Shown: positions 21,228-33,439 of the stretch, in pieces
Position numbering within the stretch: position 1 is the first letter of the stretch
How the letters are laid out: every line of letters starts with the position of its first letter
Origin: Oxytricha trifallax
Taxonomy: Eukaryota; Ciliophora; Spirotrichea; Sporadotrichida; Oxytrichidae
Reading direction: 5' to 3'
NCBI GenBank assembly: GCA_000711775.1
Contig: ARYC01017975.1
Location: forward strand, 1-64,000
DNA length: 64,000 nt
Translations under genes and position numbers: made by a program
The notes under the pieces: model-generated
What the model was told of the DNA's origin: nothing
The model's input: only the letters and a program-made list of their open reading frames with translations
Database searches by the model: none

Positions 21228-22830
21228 TCAAAAGCCTATTCTTTAAATTATGGTTAAAAACAGCTTTTTACCAATTACTTTCTCTAAGTCTTTCAAAGTT
21301 AACAGGTTATCATCCTGAAATAGAGCATCTTCAATTACTTCGCCAACTTTTAATTGTTCCTGCTTTTGTAAATTACCTTGACAAATGAAGAAAGCTCATG
21401 AAGTTTTTAGTTATCTTGTGACCAAAATTAAGTTTATGAGTATATTGATTGCTCAAATGCAGTGACCTTCTTTTGACCTAGCTCCTTCACCCTCTTCCTA
21501 TTATTTAGTATAAATGAGTTTTGGATTTGACAAATGAATTAAAAGCACAAAAGCATCCACTTTAAACTTTGTGTCAACCCCACTTCCATATTTTTATGGA
21601 AAATAAAGTATCCTATTTCCTCTGTCTTTGATGATTTCTAGTAATCTATGATCTGATGGTAGGAATGTGGGTACCTCGAATTTTTATTAGTTGATGATTT
21701 CAATTTCTCACTAATTTTCTTTAGAATGAATGATAATTAATGGAGAATTTTGTTTGTTCTGTTCTATTTGGTTAGCTATAGCAATCGACAGCTTCTAATC
21801 ATTTTAAATACAAATAACCTTACAGAAATCTTCTTCTGCTTTACCTAAAGCTATCCATTAATCAAAAAAGATTTGCATCTTAGTCATTTTCTAAAATATG
21901 TTTTGCAGGTATACTTTTGATACCGCATTTAGTTGAGCAAAACAGTTTTGTTTTTAAAATTCCCACAAATTTGTAAACGACTTCAATATATAGTAAAACG
22001 ATAATTTCTTGATCTTTGATTTAGTGTTTGTAAAAAGAATGAATATCCATTACTCTCAAATTATCAATATTATTTCCTAATCATTTTCTCCCATGTTATT
22101 TAATTATAAGTTAGATTCAAAAAATATTGCTTGTTATTTTAACTGTCAAAATAACTTCTAAGCAGAGAGTATATCCAGAACCTGTGGGGATTTCAACCAA
22201 TGTGAATCTGAGCCAGTATTTAAAATACTGCAGAATCATTTACTTGTAAAAATAGTTCATATACTAATAAGATTTATTGCTTAGTTTTTCAGCAACTTGA
22301 AATAATTTCAAGTTCATTTCGAAATTTTAAAGCTCAAACCTTAAATCTTATAGTCTTAATATTACTGGCATAAATCTTTAGTAGTCTCTTATTTTCAACA
22401 CCATTGACTATGATTATATACACATTTTAATTTAATTTTTCGAGAGACACATCAATGAAATCCTAAACTGTCTTATAGACCTGATTTTTTTAAGCTATGG
22501 AAACTTTGTATAAATTTCGACTTGTAAAAATCGGCACTATTTTCCTTAAAACAAGTTCTCTAAATAATTATCACTATAGGACATGTGAGATTAAATCATC
22601 AATTTGTGAGGCTTTGTCTTTGTTACCTTAAGCTTTGAAGCAATTTTAAGCTAATCATTTAGCTCGTAGTAATTCAACTATTTTAATATTGTCTTTCAAA
22701 GAATTTCTTATGATGAGCTAAGAAAAGTTCAGTCAACTCATTCTAGTCATTTAGATCTTCCAAAAATTCAACGATAACTGACTTTAACAGCTCTGAGGTG
22801 CTGTTAGGTTTGATTATATAAAAAATGCAA
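21228..22830 (-). CDS. Minus-strand coding block of an unknown protein, frame changes throughout
   Basis: Read from 22830 downward, successive pieces look like protein under the ciliate code: an acidic start (SELLKSVIVEFLEDLND), a ~190-codon TGA-free frame at 22697-22117 ending in VEIPTGSGYTLCLEVIL, then pieces with FLPSDHRLLEIIKDRG and EVIEDALFQDD, ending at TGA 21230-21228. The frame changes several times, as expected if short IESs or introns interrupt the gene, but I could not place their borders with certainty. No family recognised. Confidence 0.5.
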
Positions 22831-22839
22831 AAATATATG

Positions 22840-24185
22840 AGACTATAGAGATTAATAAAGTAATATTTAATGAATTACTAAGTACAAAAGTTATGTAAAT
22901 TAACTATCTATAATAATATATTCAAAGAAATATATCTGTTTAAGATTAATTAATCTTAATTATTTATAGTGAAATTAATGACAGATGTGAATATAATATT
23001 ACCACATTATTTCTATTCATATTAACCATATTGAAATTTCAAATATTATGTGAGTTAATGAGACAGCATTTTGGTAAAATACTCTTTACATTTTTCAATT
23101 AATTTTATATATTATACACATATTTACAGTTCATAATTTTAAGCAATCATAATTAAAATATAAGCTTATATTGATAAAATACAAAAAATAAACAAAATAA
23201 TTTATTTATAATATAATAATTCAAAAATTGTCATAAATTATAAATTTTCAAATTTTATTACATTAATTATATATAAAAATGATATAAATAAAGCGATATA
23301 AGTAGACACTTTAGTTTTTATTGAAACAGGATTTATTTTTGTTTTTTATGAATGAATTATTTAAACATATTTAAAATCAATTATTTTTCATAAAAGCAAA
23401 CTATGAATCTAAAGATAAATACGTCAATATATACAATGAATTATAAAAGTTTTCGTTTGTATAACATTAGTAATTAGAATCGTGCTGATTAATAATGCGA
23501 ACATGATATTTTGGATAAAATAGTATTTGTTTTAAAATAGATGAAAATGTAAATTTATTTTAAGTTTTTAGATAAATTAAGCAAAGTGTAGTCAATTAAC
23601 AACAAATTTGTAGAAAATTTGAGATCATTAACTAGAGAGTTTATTTTGTTGTTGTTATATTATAATTTTTTATTTTAAGTCAAATCTAAATAAATATAAA
23701 TATATTCTGTTATTCACTACTTTAAATTTAAATTTTATTTCAAAAATCTATGATCGATATTAAATAATAAATCAAAATTAATTTGTTAAAAAAGATTAAA
23801 AATTAAATTTATAAAACTATAAGATAAAATGAATTCAAGTTTTTTCATAATTTCGTTAAAGTTCATAAATCTTATATTTAAGTTTTTTTAAAAGTATAAT
23901 CAAATAAGTAAATGAATGTTAAATAAATATTAATAAATCAAAATTTAAGGCAATTGATAAATGATCGACAATTAATTGCCTTACAATAGTAAATCAAATT
24001 CTGCATATCTAGTAATTTAGAATTTAAAATTATAAACTATATGGAATAGTTTAATTTATTTCTTAAACCACTTGAATTTTTAATTTTTAACAATTCCAAG
24101 CTCCATTATGATTTGTCGTCTTAAGGAATCTTGTCTGTCACATATCAAAGTACTATAACGCTATTTTTATTTTTATTTAAAGCTG
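22840..24185. other. AT-rich stretch, no gene seen
   Basis: Long AT-rich stretch with no protein-like frame and no recognised repeat, typical of eliminated or intergenic germline DNA here. Confidence 0.5.
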
Positions 24186-24189
24186 TACG

Positions 24190-24850
24190 GAATTAATTCT
24201 GGGGGTTAAGCCAGCCAGATATATAATTAGATATTCATACTTTGATTTTTTGGCGATCCAGTTTCCTCTTTTCCGGGGATTTTACCCCTTACTTCGACTA
24301 GGTTCACTCCGTGCACGTTCCCCCAGTTGCCTCATGGGAAGGTCTTATAAGGTATTTCGCTACTTCGTATGTCTACCTAGTTACTTTTCTCACCTGCTTT
24401 AACTTTGAGTGCTTAAGTTCAGGTAAAACCCCCTTCTCAGTTCAAGACTTATTGTTGGCTTGTAGAGGTGGGAAAACACCGAGTGATACTCTGCTGAGGT
24501 TGTCTTATGCAGGATTTTTTCCCTGCTTTTCCTTAGCAAATAGAGTCCAATTTGAGAACCGAGCGGTTTGTCTCTTAACTCCTACCTTATCCTTGCTGCA
24601 CTCAACCCCAGGTTGCAAGGATAAGTGTATCATTCAGTTTTAACACGACTTTGAATGATCAACGGTCGACGTTTTGTTGGCGTGATCCCCCTATACCTTG
24701 CCTGACGTATTCTGAGGTGGTTCTCAGATCCGGGATTTATCTCGTAAAAGCCGAGTGCCACCACGGTTTCGAACTTCGGGGTATCGGAATTAGTCGGGAT
24801 ATCACTCCCAACTTACCAGTAGGTCGTAACCCATATCGCTATTGATTCAA
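24190..24850. other. GC-rich, hairpin-rich island of unknown origin
   Basis: About 660 bp near 45-50 percent GC in DNA otherwise near 25 percent. It holds several strong hairpins: TTATCCTTGC...GCAAGGATAA (about 24587-24630), GCAGG...CCTGC near 24511, GGGG-ATTTTA-CCCC near 24275. A plus frame at 24311-24643 is open for 110 codons without any of the three stop codons, but it has no ATG start and no known domain, and the minus frames are equally unremarkable. Options: a structured RNA gene, an organellar (rRNA-like) insertion, or an MDS. The minus strand has an AGCGAAATACC stretch loosely like a conserved large-subunit rRNA motif, which I do not regard as proof. Confidence 0.45.
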
Positions 24851-25029
24851 GGATTTCAAGAGCTGAATCTTAGTCAATTTTATTTAAAGGACCAAAATTA
24901 TAAGATTTTTCATCAAATTGAATGAATGTTTTGATTAGCAAGCCTCCTTCTTTGCCATTTATAGGCACTGTTTAAACCATTAAATGTTCAACTTAATTAC
25001 CATCTTAGGTTAATAATGCCAGAATGTTG

Positions 25030-25680
25030 ACATTTTTTCTTATAAATCTAAAATTTTCGATAAATTTTAAAGAGCTGTGTCCTCTATTGCTTTACAAACA
25101 ACACTTAGCTTTTTTTTAAAGCGCTCTTTATACTGCTAAACAATAGTTGTTACAGATTTTTGTTTAGGAAAAATTGAAACTTAGTATTAACTCAAGAGCA
25201 AGCTATTTATGTTCCTCATACAATAATTATCCTTTTCAGAATGATCATGCAGCTAATTGAAATCAGACTAAGAGTCAAAAATTTGGCAAATACTAAAAAT
25301 TTTCTTTAGTTTAAATTATTATCAATCCCATCTTGAACAAGTTTTCATCCTTAGAAACTAATTGATACTCTTAAGTTTTTCAGCTATACTCTAATAAATT
25401 TTTAAATATATTCTTAACTGATCCAATTCAGAGGTCCATCGCTTATCTTTCCAATTTTAATTTTAACCAGACAAAAGTTTTTGGTTAACTCTAGAGTGAC
25501 AATATTTATATGGTATTTAATTGTCTTTGACATTTTGCTTGAATTCTATTTAAATTTGGAATCCTCATCTTTTTCTGGTTTGCACTTGATTCAAGCAGCT
25601 ATCATACAAAGATTTTAGATTGGTCTGGAGAGCTACTATCTGCAATCTAAATGGCTGGTGATATATTTTAGTAAAAATTT
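25030..25680 (-). CDS. Minus-strand coding-like block, unknown
   Basis: Minus frames with TAA/TAG as Gln give protein-like stretches, for example INIVTLELTKNFCLVKIK and RWTSELDQLRIYLK, in different frames over about 25330-25650. Composition is slightly richer than the flanks. It may belong to the same gene as the block at 21228-22830, which has the same strand. Borders and frame joins not resolved. Confidence 0.35.
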
Positions 25681-25689
25681 TATATATAA

Positions 25690-26160
25690 ATTGTCATTAA
25701 AAATGTAAATCAACCCTCACAGTTCTTCAAATGCATGAACAAAAAGCAAGTTTTTATGATTAATAACTAATTCAATTAAATTATAATATTTAAATTTATT
25801 TAAATAAAACTTACTCAGATACTTATTCTAATTTTTATAACAGAATTATTATTTTTAAAACATAAAATTCTTTTCATGCTTCTCTCTACTTTTAATTACA
25901 CACTTTGTTATAAAATTTTAAAGATTTTAAGATTATAAAATTTTGTGATTAATCACAGTTTTACATTTCTATTTAGCCTTGTTAAAGTTATGTGATTAAT
26001 CTCAATGTAATTTATTTTTATTAAATTTAAAACACAGACTAATATTTTCAATTTAATTTTCTTAATTCTTATTAAAGTTAATGAGTTTTATATACTTATT
26101 AGTACTATATTAGTTAGGAAGTTATAAACTCAATAGTTAATTTTAGTAAATGGAAATAAT
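25690..26160. other. AT-rich stretch, no gene seen
   Basis: AT-rich spacer before the next transposon relic. Nothing recognised. Confidence 0.45.
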
Positions 26161-26850
26161 CAGTAAGAGGACATGAAATTTTATTGAATGACAAGTCAAA
26201 GATAATAGATCATTTGGTGGGAAAAGAAAAATTATTACTGCAAGCAACTATCTGCTAAGTTAAGATCAAAGACCGACATTTACAATACTTTAAAGAAGAT
26301 TGTAAGTATATAGTTAGCTTAAATTATTTATAGTTAATATGCATCTACCTCCCACTGAGTATGTAAAAAGACTATTTCCGGTAGATATTTAGAGAAGAGA
26401 AATAGTTTTTTCACAAATAATTAGATTAAAATATTAAAGTTCACTAAATATGAGGAGCTATTGGTTAAAAACATTGAGGATGGTGAAGACTAGTTTATAC
26501 TGGAATACTTGCCAGATAATTCGCTAAACAGAAGTCATAAGACAGACAATTTTTTCTATTTTGATAAACACTTTTGAACTAGAATGCAAAATAAAATATT
26601 TAAGCATGGCAAGACTTAAGGTATGATAATTTGAAGTGAAAAATAATTATATCTTGCTCTCTGATAGTGCCGTGAGAAGTTCCTTCAACATCCATTTGTT
26701 TCATGTAAAATATTTTGATAAGTTTATATATTTAACAGAGTGCCCCGGAAAAAATATTCGCTTGTTCAAGGAAAGTTTTAATGCAGATAGCCCTTTAAAG
26801 TCTAAAAAAAAGCAGGAAGAAGGAATAAGCATTAAATGACTCAGGGAGAA
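26160..26850 (+). pseudogene. Decayed ORF beside a transposase relic, possibly kinase-like
   Basis: Protein-like pieces in shifting frames. One contains QFILEYLPDNSL, resembling a protein-kinase hinge; another (26636-26839) begins NNYILLSDSA. No catalytic loop is visible. It lies 5' to and convergent with a decayed DDE transposase, the same geometry as in the TBE-like elements, so it may be the accessory gene of that element. The kinase reading is tentative. Confidence 0.35.
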
Positions 26851-27000
26851 AATGGCTTAATGATATTTTAAAAGCCATAGGATTAATACAACATTAAGCA
26901 TGGATATTCTGCCTAAAACTATATTTGATAATAATAAAATCCAAAGAAAACTCAAAATTGACAATAAATTTATTTTGAATTAATTTACAAACTTAATATA

Positions 27001-27480
27001 TTAATTATTTATATTCCTTTTTAAAACAAATCTTTTACCTTCTTCTTCGCTGAATCTTAAACCTTTCGTTGACCGCCTCTTTTTAATATTTTTTATGTTG
27101 TTACATAATGCTGCAAATTTATCTCGCTTATACTTTTGTTTAACTAAATTGAAATAGTTTTCGGTGGGGTTATAATCGGGAAAGTATGAAGGAGCAAAGG
27201 TCACTAAAATATTTGGGGCGTTCAAATATTCCTGTACTTTTTTGCTATGAATAACCTTCAAGTTTTCCTTCATAAAACTAATAAATCATTCAGAGTTGAC
27301 GGCTAAACCAAGCTATTAGAAGTATTCTAATCCGGCATTTGTAGGATATAGCTGCATCTACTACAGTAATAAGATTCTTTCATTTACCTTTAAAATGTGT
27401 CCTACAATTTCAATCACTATTCTCTCGTCTAAGAACTGTGCTGAATGTGAACATTGTTCATCAATGAACACAAATTTGAA
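27001..27480 (-). pseudogene. Decayed IS630/Tc1-type DDE transposase
   Basis: Minus frames carry FVFIDEQ (first Asp) near 27470, then after a TGA the intact-looking piece from 27273: FMKENLKVIHSKKV, PSYFPDYNPTENYFNLVKQ. The latter is the C-terminal DDE block with the catalytic Glu (NPTEN). The second catalytic Asp, expected right after FM, is replaced, so this copy is dead. The motif spelling differs from the TBE transposases, so it is another Tc1/mariner lineage. Confidence 0.75.
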
Positions 27481-27489
27481 ATTAATTTT

Positions 27490-29160
27490 AAGATAAATTG
27501 CAATTCCTTATTGCAAGTCTAAGTAGTTCGTTATATTTTTTGAAAATAGCTAACTTGAGAATTCTTGACATAATTGAGAACTATCATTTTAAAATTCAGT
27601 TACCGTACAAGTTAAAAAAAGAAGGTACTTGGGAGTTTTATTTTAGGGTAAAGTTTGTAAATGAGCACGCATCTTACAGTTAATCTTTTACTAGATTATA
27701 TCAAGTTAACTTTCGAAATCAGAAAAACTATAAGAGCAGTGTTTTGTAACTTGTCTGTATAATTTGCAAATCTAAATTCTTTTATGAGCTGACACTTTCG
27801 TAATTTTGTAAAATAGCTCTATAGTTTAGCATCTTAACTTTTAGATGCTCCCATATAGCTGGAATATTTTTTAATTCTAGATTTGAAAGAGGTTCCAAAT
27901 TTATAAAAAAATTCCAGATTTAAATCTGGAACCCTAAATTTTTTTATATTTTCCCGATTTATATTTGGAACATTTATCAAAGATCTGGAATCTTAATCAA
28001 TTATATTAGATTATTGCTAATTAATAATCTATTAATAAAATTTAGAATTTTTTAATATTTCCAATTTCTAAGTTTTTTAAATAAAAACTATTAATTTATA
28101 ATTTCTTTATATCTAAATAATTTATAAGTAAATCTATTTTACATATAATGAAATAACATTTAAAAATTTTACATATTTTTATGGCTACCATTTTAATAAT
28201 AAAAAATAATCTTACCAAATTATACTTCACTTTTATTTAAAAAAAATAAATGAACAGTTTATTTTGAAAATCTTTCATAAGTGACTGTGACTTAGTAACA
28301 AAATTATTTAAGACCCATATATTAAATATTGTTAAATTTTTATAATAGATATAATACAGAAATAGACATTTATCAGTTATTAATTATATATTTAGCAATT
28401 TAATCCAAAATTTAACTTTCTAATCAGTAATAGTTTACATAATTTTATAGTTTTTTATTTTTACCTCATATTGCTAAACTTTGGACTGAATTATAATAAT
28501 TTTATGCATCATCCTTTAGATTTCCGATTAAAAAATAATTATTTAATTTCTCATTCATTTTTGTGTAAACCATATTCATTACAAAGAATCTGGTTTGATA
28601 CATAGTAAAGAAATACTGAACATGTTTGAATTACTCTACTGGATTGATATCTTTTCTCCAGAATTAATTTAAATGCTAAAAACTAACTAATTAATTTCAA
28701 AGAATTTCATAATGCTTATTCTAATTTTAGAGATATTTTTATTAACAAACTGGCAATCCACTAGTAAAAATTCAAAGATTAAAAAGGGTGATTAAAATTG
28801 TGAATTACCCGAGATTAAGTAAAATTAAGTTTTAAAAAATTATTTTTGTAGCTTAATCAGTTAGGTAGATATTCTTGTATTAATCTTGCATCAGCGTGTT
28901 CAAATCCAAATTAAATTAGATTTTTATTGAATTAATTAAAATGTATTGTTTAATGTTTATAACTACTTATTATTAAGTTAATTAATTTTTTCAATTAATC
29001 ATTAAAATAATGATTTTACTCTTTTAATCTTTATAAGTATATTTAGTAGTAATAGTAGTAGTAGTAGTAAATAACTGTAGGTAAATTAAAACAAATACGA
29101 ATAAAACACATTGAGTAATTTAGATAGCAGTTTCTGAGTCAAAATAGTCTGAAGAGTGAT
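27490..29160. other. AT-rich stretch with decayed transposase 5' sequence and a TAG repeat
   Basis: 27490-27860 probably holds the decayed N-terminal part of the transposase on minus but no clean frame. The rest is AT-rich. A short (AGT)n tract lies at 29045-29070 and a tRNA-like fragment near 28851-28915 is too degenerate to call. Confidence 0.4.
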
Positions 29161-29163
29161 ACC

Positions 29164-29751
29164 TCACCTCGCGGATCTCCGCTTTTCAATCCTGATCTTT
29201 AGCCTCCGCTCCCTCAGTCTGCTGCTTGGTCTCTCTTCTATGTTCTGTTTTTACTGCACTTTCCCATCGTTCATGCTCGATTCGATCTCCGTTTAAGATT
29301 TTATCTGGGTTCCTACCCTAGGTAGTATTTCTGGTCGATCGCTAAAAATGTAGCTTTCCAACTCGTTTAAGTTCTTACTGTTGCATCCATCGAAGTCTTT
29401 TTCAAATCTTTCTTACTCTTGCTCCAATTCTGATTGCCACTAATTTACCATGACTATCTCTTCCCATCTGTCCACAAGGTTTGTAGAAATTTTTGCTTCT
29501 GCCCCCATCTCCTTGTCTACCTGCTTCCATATTAATGAGCTTCTCTTTTCTGAGTTTTTCTCTGCCTTCTCTTCCATAATTGCTAAACCAGATTTGCTAA
29601 TCTCCATTTTGTTGTAGCCCACTTCTATATTGAACATAAGGTAGTATCTTTACATATTAATCCAGTGTTTTGGGAATATCTAGAATATTGGGTCACCTTA
29701 CAAGTCTAACGCCAAGTGGTTTGCTATAAGCAAAGCCAGCACTCCATAAGA
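29164..29751 (-). CDS. Charged, helical protein, C-terminal 195 codons
   Basis: A single minus frame is open from about 29751 to TGA at 29166-29164 when TAG/TAA are Gln. An internal ATG at 29637 would give 157 residues, but coding character continues upstream (VLALLIANHLALDLQG). The protein is rich in Glu, Lys, Arg and Gln and probably coiled (MEEKAEKNSEKRSS; RLRERRLKIRIEKRR at the end). The block is clearly GC-richer than its flanks and stops sharply at both sides, like one large MDS. Function not recognised. Confidence 0.72.
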
Positions 29752-29759
29752 ATATTTAT

Positions 29760-30330
29760 TACATATATATTATTGTTGTTTTGGATTATCAAAAGATAGC
29801 CAATATTGTTTAAAGTTTGTTCTTGAAATGAATTTGTAAAATTTTATTTATGATCTATAATAATATTTTCATTTTATTTTCAATTAATATATCTATATTA
29901 ATATGACAATTAGCATCGAGTAAATCATAAATTTGTTTTTTTTTTAAATTTTTTTTTTAAATCGAAAATAATATTAAGTTACGAAATGTTTGTTTAGATG
30001 GAGAAAATATAGTAAAAGCATTGCTAAGATTATATAATAATTGAATTTAAGAATATATATAAAATTAAAACAATTTCTAAATTTATTAATGATTTTTAAT
30101 AAAAATGAAATGCGATTTCATATTTGTGTTTAGTATGTTCCAATTTAAAAGTAAAATTTGTCATTCAAAACTTGAATTATAAAAATTCCAGTTATCATAA
30201 CTCTTCTTCTTACTATTTTTAATTCTCGAACGAAAAATAATTACGAGACTAACACACTTTAAACTAATAGTAAAATTATATCAAATTTGGAAGTATATTT
30301 TAATAATTATTCTTCATAATGACAACAAGA
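29760..30330. other. AT-rich stretch, no gene seen
   Basis: Very AT-rich, no coding frame or repeat recognised. Confidence 0.45.
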
Positions 30331-30350
30331 GAATGTTAAATAAATAAGAA

Positions 30351-31026
30351 ACGCACTTGGATTGAAGCAGGACAAGATAGTTATGAGATTTCGAGGAAGC
30401 GAAAGGAGTCAAAAGCCTTAATCGATTTACACTACCTAACATGAAGTAAATTGATTACGACTCGGAGTCATCCAAGAAGAGGCTTCACCTTTATTATATT
30501 GATGAAACCACCATTCACTGGTGGTAGACTCAAAATCTTGTTTGGGCAAAACAATGAATGTAAATTGAAATACCCAATAGTAGAGGACGCTCTATCACAA
30601 TAACTGATGCTATTACTACACTTGGGTAGCTTATATAAAAAAAGAAAAAATGGCCCAAAAAATTCTTAAAAGTTCGGAGAATTTCTAGATCATCTTAAAA
30701 GCACCTTAGGCTCAGGAATCTGTGTGATGGACAACTTGCCTATTCATCATAGCAAAATTGCACAACAAGTCTTTGATTGCTATTTCAAACCATTTTTCTT
30801 AACTCCCTACAGTTGTGTTCTTAATTATATTGAGCGTCTTTGGGCAGTTGTCAAGCGTTAATGGAGAAAATACGTAATTTCGATGAAAAATGATTCGCCT
30901 ACAGATACATAACTCATAGCTAAACTCAGATAGATACTTGCCTATACAGATTCAATCCAATTACATCGCTTATTGCGGTCAAACACCAATGCTATCATCT
31001 GTCCTATCCGTGGACTTTTAGTTTGA
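30351..31026 (+). pseudogene. DDE (IS630/Tc1-like) transposase, damaged
   Basis: Motifs in order: YYIDETTIHWW with the first Asp (near 30495), NSRGRSITITDAITTLG typical of the family, VMDNLPIHHSKIA with the second Asp (near 30728), NYIERLWAVVKR with Glu, stop TGA 31024-31026. There are 33 residues between the second Asp and Glu. An in-frame TGA (near 30551) and at least two frameshifts interrupt it. The IHWW and ERLWAVVKR blocks differ from TBE, so it is a separate branch. Confidence 0.8.
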
Positions 31027-31190
31027 CAAAAGAACTTATTCACAATTGCATTTTTGAAGGAGTGCTGAACTACCGCTTTTAATCGCTTTGCTATTCTAAA
31101 TGTATATTAAAAAGATACAAAAATCTACATTATTCAAGCGAATTTCCTTCTTCTTATTAATGGTTTGGCGAGAGATACTTTAGCTTTTAG

Positions 31191-31733
31191 TCATCTCTAG
31201 ATTTTTAGAGAACAAGCTTTTGTTTCTATAGTACTTTCTTGGCTTAAAATACGACGGCTAATCGTCTCTTCATATGCTTCTTTTTAGAAATTAGAAGGTT
31301 CTTAAGAAATGCCATAGGAAATTTCCACGGTCTTATGAGATTTTAGCTGACTCTTTTTTGCTGGTGTCACATAGCTCTTGTCGAAAATCTCATCTCTTGG
31401 TAGGTATGTTGACAAAATATCAGTAAGCCACTATTTGTTTGGAGCTCTCTAAGCAGTGATCCCAGTCTATTTGTTCAATTTATCAGAAATGTCATCAAAT
31501 TTTTCTAAAAGAGCAGCCTTTGAAGGTGGTTTGAAGCATGGAAGCAGCCGAATATCCTTGTATAGTAGGTACCATAATGTTCCTGCAATAACCGCAAGCA
31601 AGTAATCCTCTGTAATTATTGAGTACTAAAGTTTTTGTAAGTAATATCCGTTACTCACAGCTGACTCAAATAGCTCGTTGATGTTTATGAACTGAGAAAA
31701 TTTATCAAGCTTAACTCTATTATAATTACTCAT
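31191..31733 (-). CDS. 22-kDa-like transposon accessory protein, 180 aa, intact
   Basis: ATG at 31733 to TGA 31193-31191, all TAA/TAG as Gln, no interruption. The N-terminal third aligns with the TBE 22-kDa protein: RVKLDKFSQFININELFESA matches IRMIEIPNYPEISVTNLYDDA, and LLAVIAGTLWYLL occupies the place of FFFGVLGTLKPEYL. The remainder is basic and charged. It converges on the transposase, as in TBEs. This ORF is intact while its transposase is broken, which is odd. Function unknown. Confidence 0.68.
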
Positions 31734-31744
31734 TGCTGATTAAT

Positions 31745-32348
31745 GTTCAAATTTATATATTTGATATTATTAATAAAAAATTCATTTTTCCAATTTGATT
31801 TAATTTTACTATATGAATAATTCTATATATGATAAAATTTCAAGTTTTATAAAATAAAATTAAAATTTTAATTAATATGTTCCGAATGATCTTTAAGCAA
31901 TTTACTTTAAAACAAAATATAACATGCTATTAACATTCTTTAAAAATTTTTAACAATTTAACATCAGTTTAAATAATCAACTTCTTGAAATAAAGTTAGT
32001 ATTTGAGTAAAGAAAAATCTAATAAATAGAAATTATTCCTCAAAACCATAAAAATCCAGTTTCTACATGTAGATACTTATATTCAAGATCAGCTGTATAT
32101 TTTTATAATTATTATTTTAAACCAATTGAAAATTGTTCATATGTTTAATTACATTTATATTATTAGTGAAAAGCATATATAGTCAATATTTATTTTTATT
32201 TATTTATTTTCTTCTAATATTAATAGTTTTAATGACATATATATTTATATTAATACTAAATGTTCTTTAATTGGTCATACTTCATAACTCAATTTATAAA
32301 TTTAATGAGTTTAATATTTTTTATTACTAACTTAAGTTAAAATAATAT
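31745..32348. other. AT-rich stretch, no gene seen
   Basis: Low-complexity AT-rich DNA. Nothing recognised. Confidence 0.45.
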
Positions 32349-32619
32349 TTACCTGGGATTGCAAGCGAATCGAGTAACGAGGGGATCGAAATAAGCTGAA
32401 AAATATGGAGAAATAAATTATTTAAAATCACACGTAGCTAACCTATTCAGTCGATATCTAAAAACTTAAATACAAGATGAGCAAAACTTTCCAAAGCGAG
32501 CTCTAATGAGTTTAAAAATAAATTGGGAAACAAATAGATATAAAAATATTTTGAAAAAAAATATTCTATCGACCATCTCAATTATTGGAGTTTCTATTTA
32601 ACATTAAAATCCCAGGTAA
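32349..32619. mobile_element. ~270-bp element with 12-bp terminal inverted repeats
   Basis: TTACCTGGGATT at 32349-32360 and its exact reverse complement at 32608-32619. The interior is GC-richer than the flanks and has no coding frame. It could be a small MITE; target duplication not clear. Confidence 0.5.
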
Positions 32620-32989
32620 GTTTTAATGATCGCCTTGAGATATTTAAATATAAGAAGCTTCCAATTAAATTTAAATCTGTTTTAATTAATTTTCTAATTC
32701 GCTTCACTTACTTTAGTTAGTTCTAAATAGATTCTTAGAACATCTTTTTATTTTAAAAAAAAAAAAGATTCTAAAATGCTTATAATAATTGTGATTTGTA
32801 GAGATAAAAAAATTTTTTATATCTGATAAATAAAGAAATTAGAAGTTTATTTAATATTTAATAAAAATTTTTAAGAACCTTTTACAATTTCTAAAAAGAA
32901 TTTTGAGATTCCTTTATTAATGAATATAATAGCAGTTATTTAAGATTAATAATTTATATTATTGTATAATAAATTAATTATTCACAACA

Positions 32990-33312
32990 GTTGCTTCCTG
33001 AAAGACTTTTTAATTTCAGTAGTAGAAGCACCTGGTAGCTTAAGATATTTTTATTTTTTCTGAAAATAGCTGTAATTCAATATAGATCTTGCCTAACCTT
33101 GTTTAGATTTAGAATATTGTTCTTTGAAGGCTTTTGATTTGAATTTTATCCACATATAAAAGTTCAAGATTGACTATTTGGCACCCTAAAAATCCAGAAA
33201 GATTTTTGCCTAATTCTATAAAGAAATTTTGCTTCCTGATTTCATGAAGAATCACAAGAACTAGATTCTTTAATTCTTGAGTATAGTTAGCCGGCAATAA
33301 AAAGTTTAGCTG
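32990..33312 (-). CDS. Coding island of unknown protein bounded by inverted 10-mers
   Basis: One minus frame is open across the island (TAA as Gln): LLPANYTQELKNLVLVIL, then an amphipathic stretch ending TRCFYYQNQKVFQEAT. It looks like a genuine internal coding segment without its own start or stop. AGTTGCTTCC at 32989-32998 and its reverse complement at 33312-33321 flank it, which may be pointers of a scrambled, inverted MDS. No family recognised. Confidence 0.55.
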
Positions 33313-33439
33313 GAAGCAACTAGAGTGATTATATTTTAAATATTAATTAGAAATACAGCAATAATTATAATTAACTTAAGCATGTTATTATCATAAAAAT
33401 TGCCAGAAATGTTAGCTTTATATCTATTATAAATATATT

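Larger units (their letters stand above)
30330..31740. mobile_element. TBE-superfamily relic: DDE transposase plus 22-kDa homologue
   Basis: Two convergent genes, a plus-strand DDE transposase and a minus-strand homologue of the TBE 22-kDa protein, repeat the convergent pair seen in the complete TBE. No telomeric termini and no zinc-finger gene are visible. Ends not found. Confidence 0.65.

Noticed and set aside
24311..24845. Two open plus frames of 110 and 64 codons in the GC-rich island
   Set aside because: They open with non-ATG codons, have no recognisable domain, and the hairpin-rich sequence explains the composition equally well. Open frames are expected in GC-richer DNA with fewer stop codons.
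28851..28915. tRNA-like sequence (TAGCTTAATCAGTTAGG ... GTTCAAATCC)
   Set aside because: D-arm and T-loop motifs resemble a tRNA, but the acceptor, anticodon and T stems do not pair. At best a decayed relic, so not called as a tRNA.
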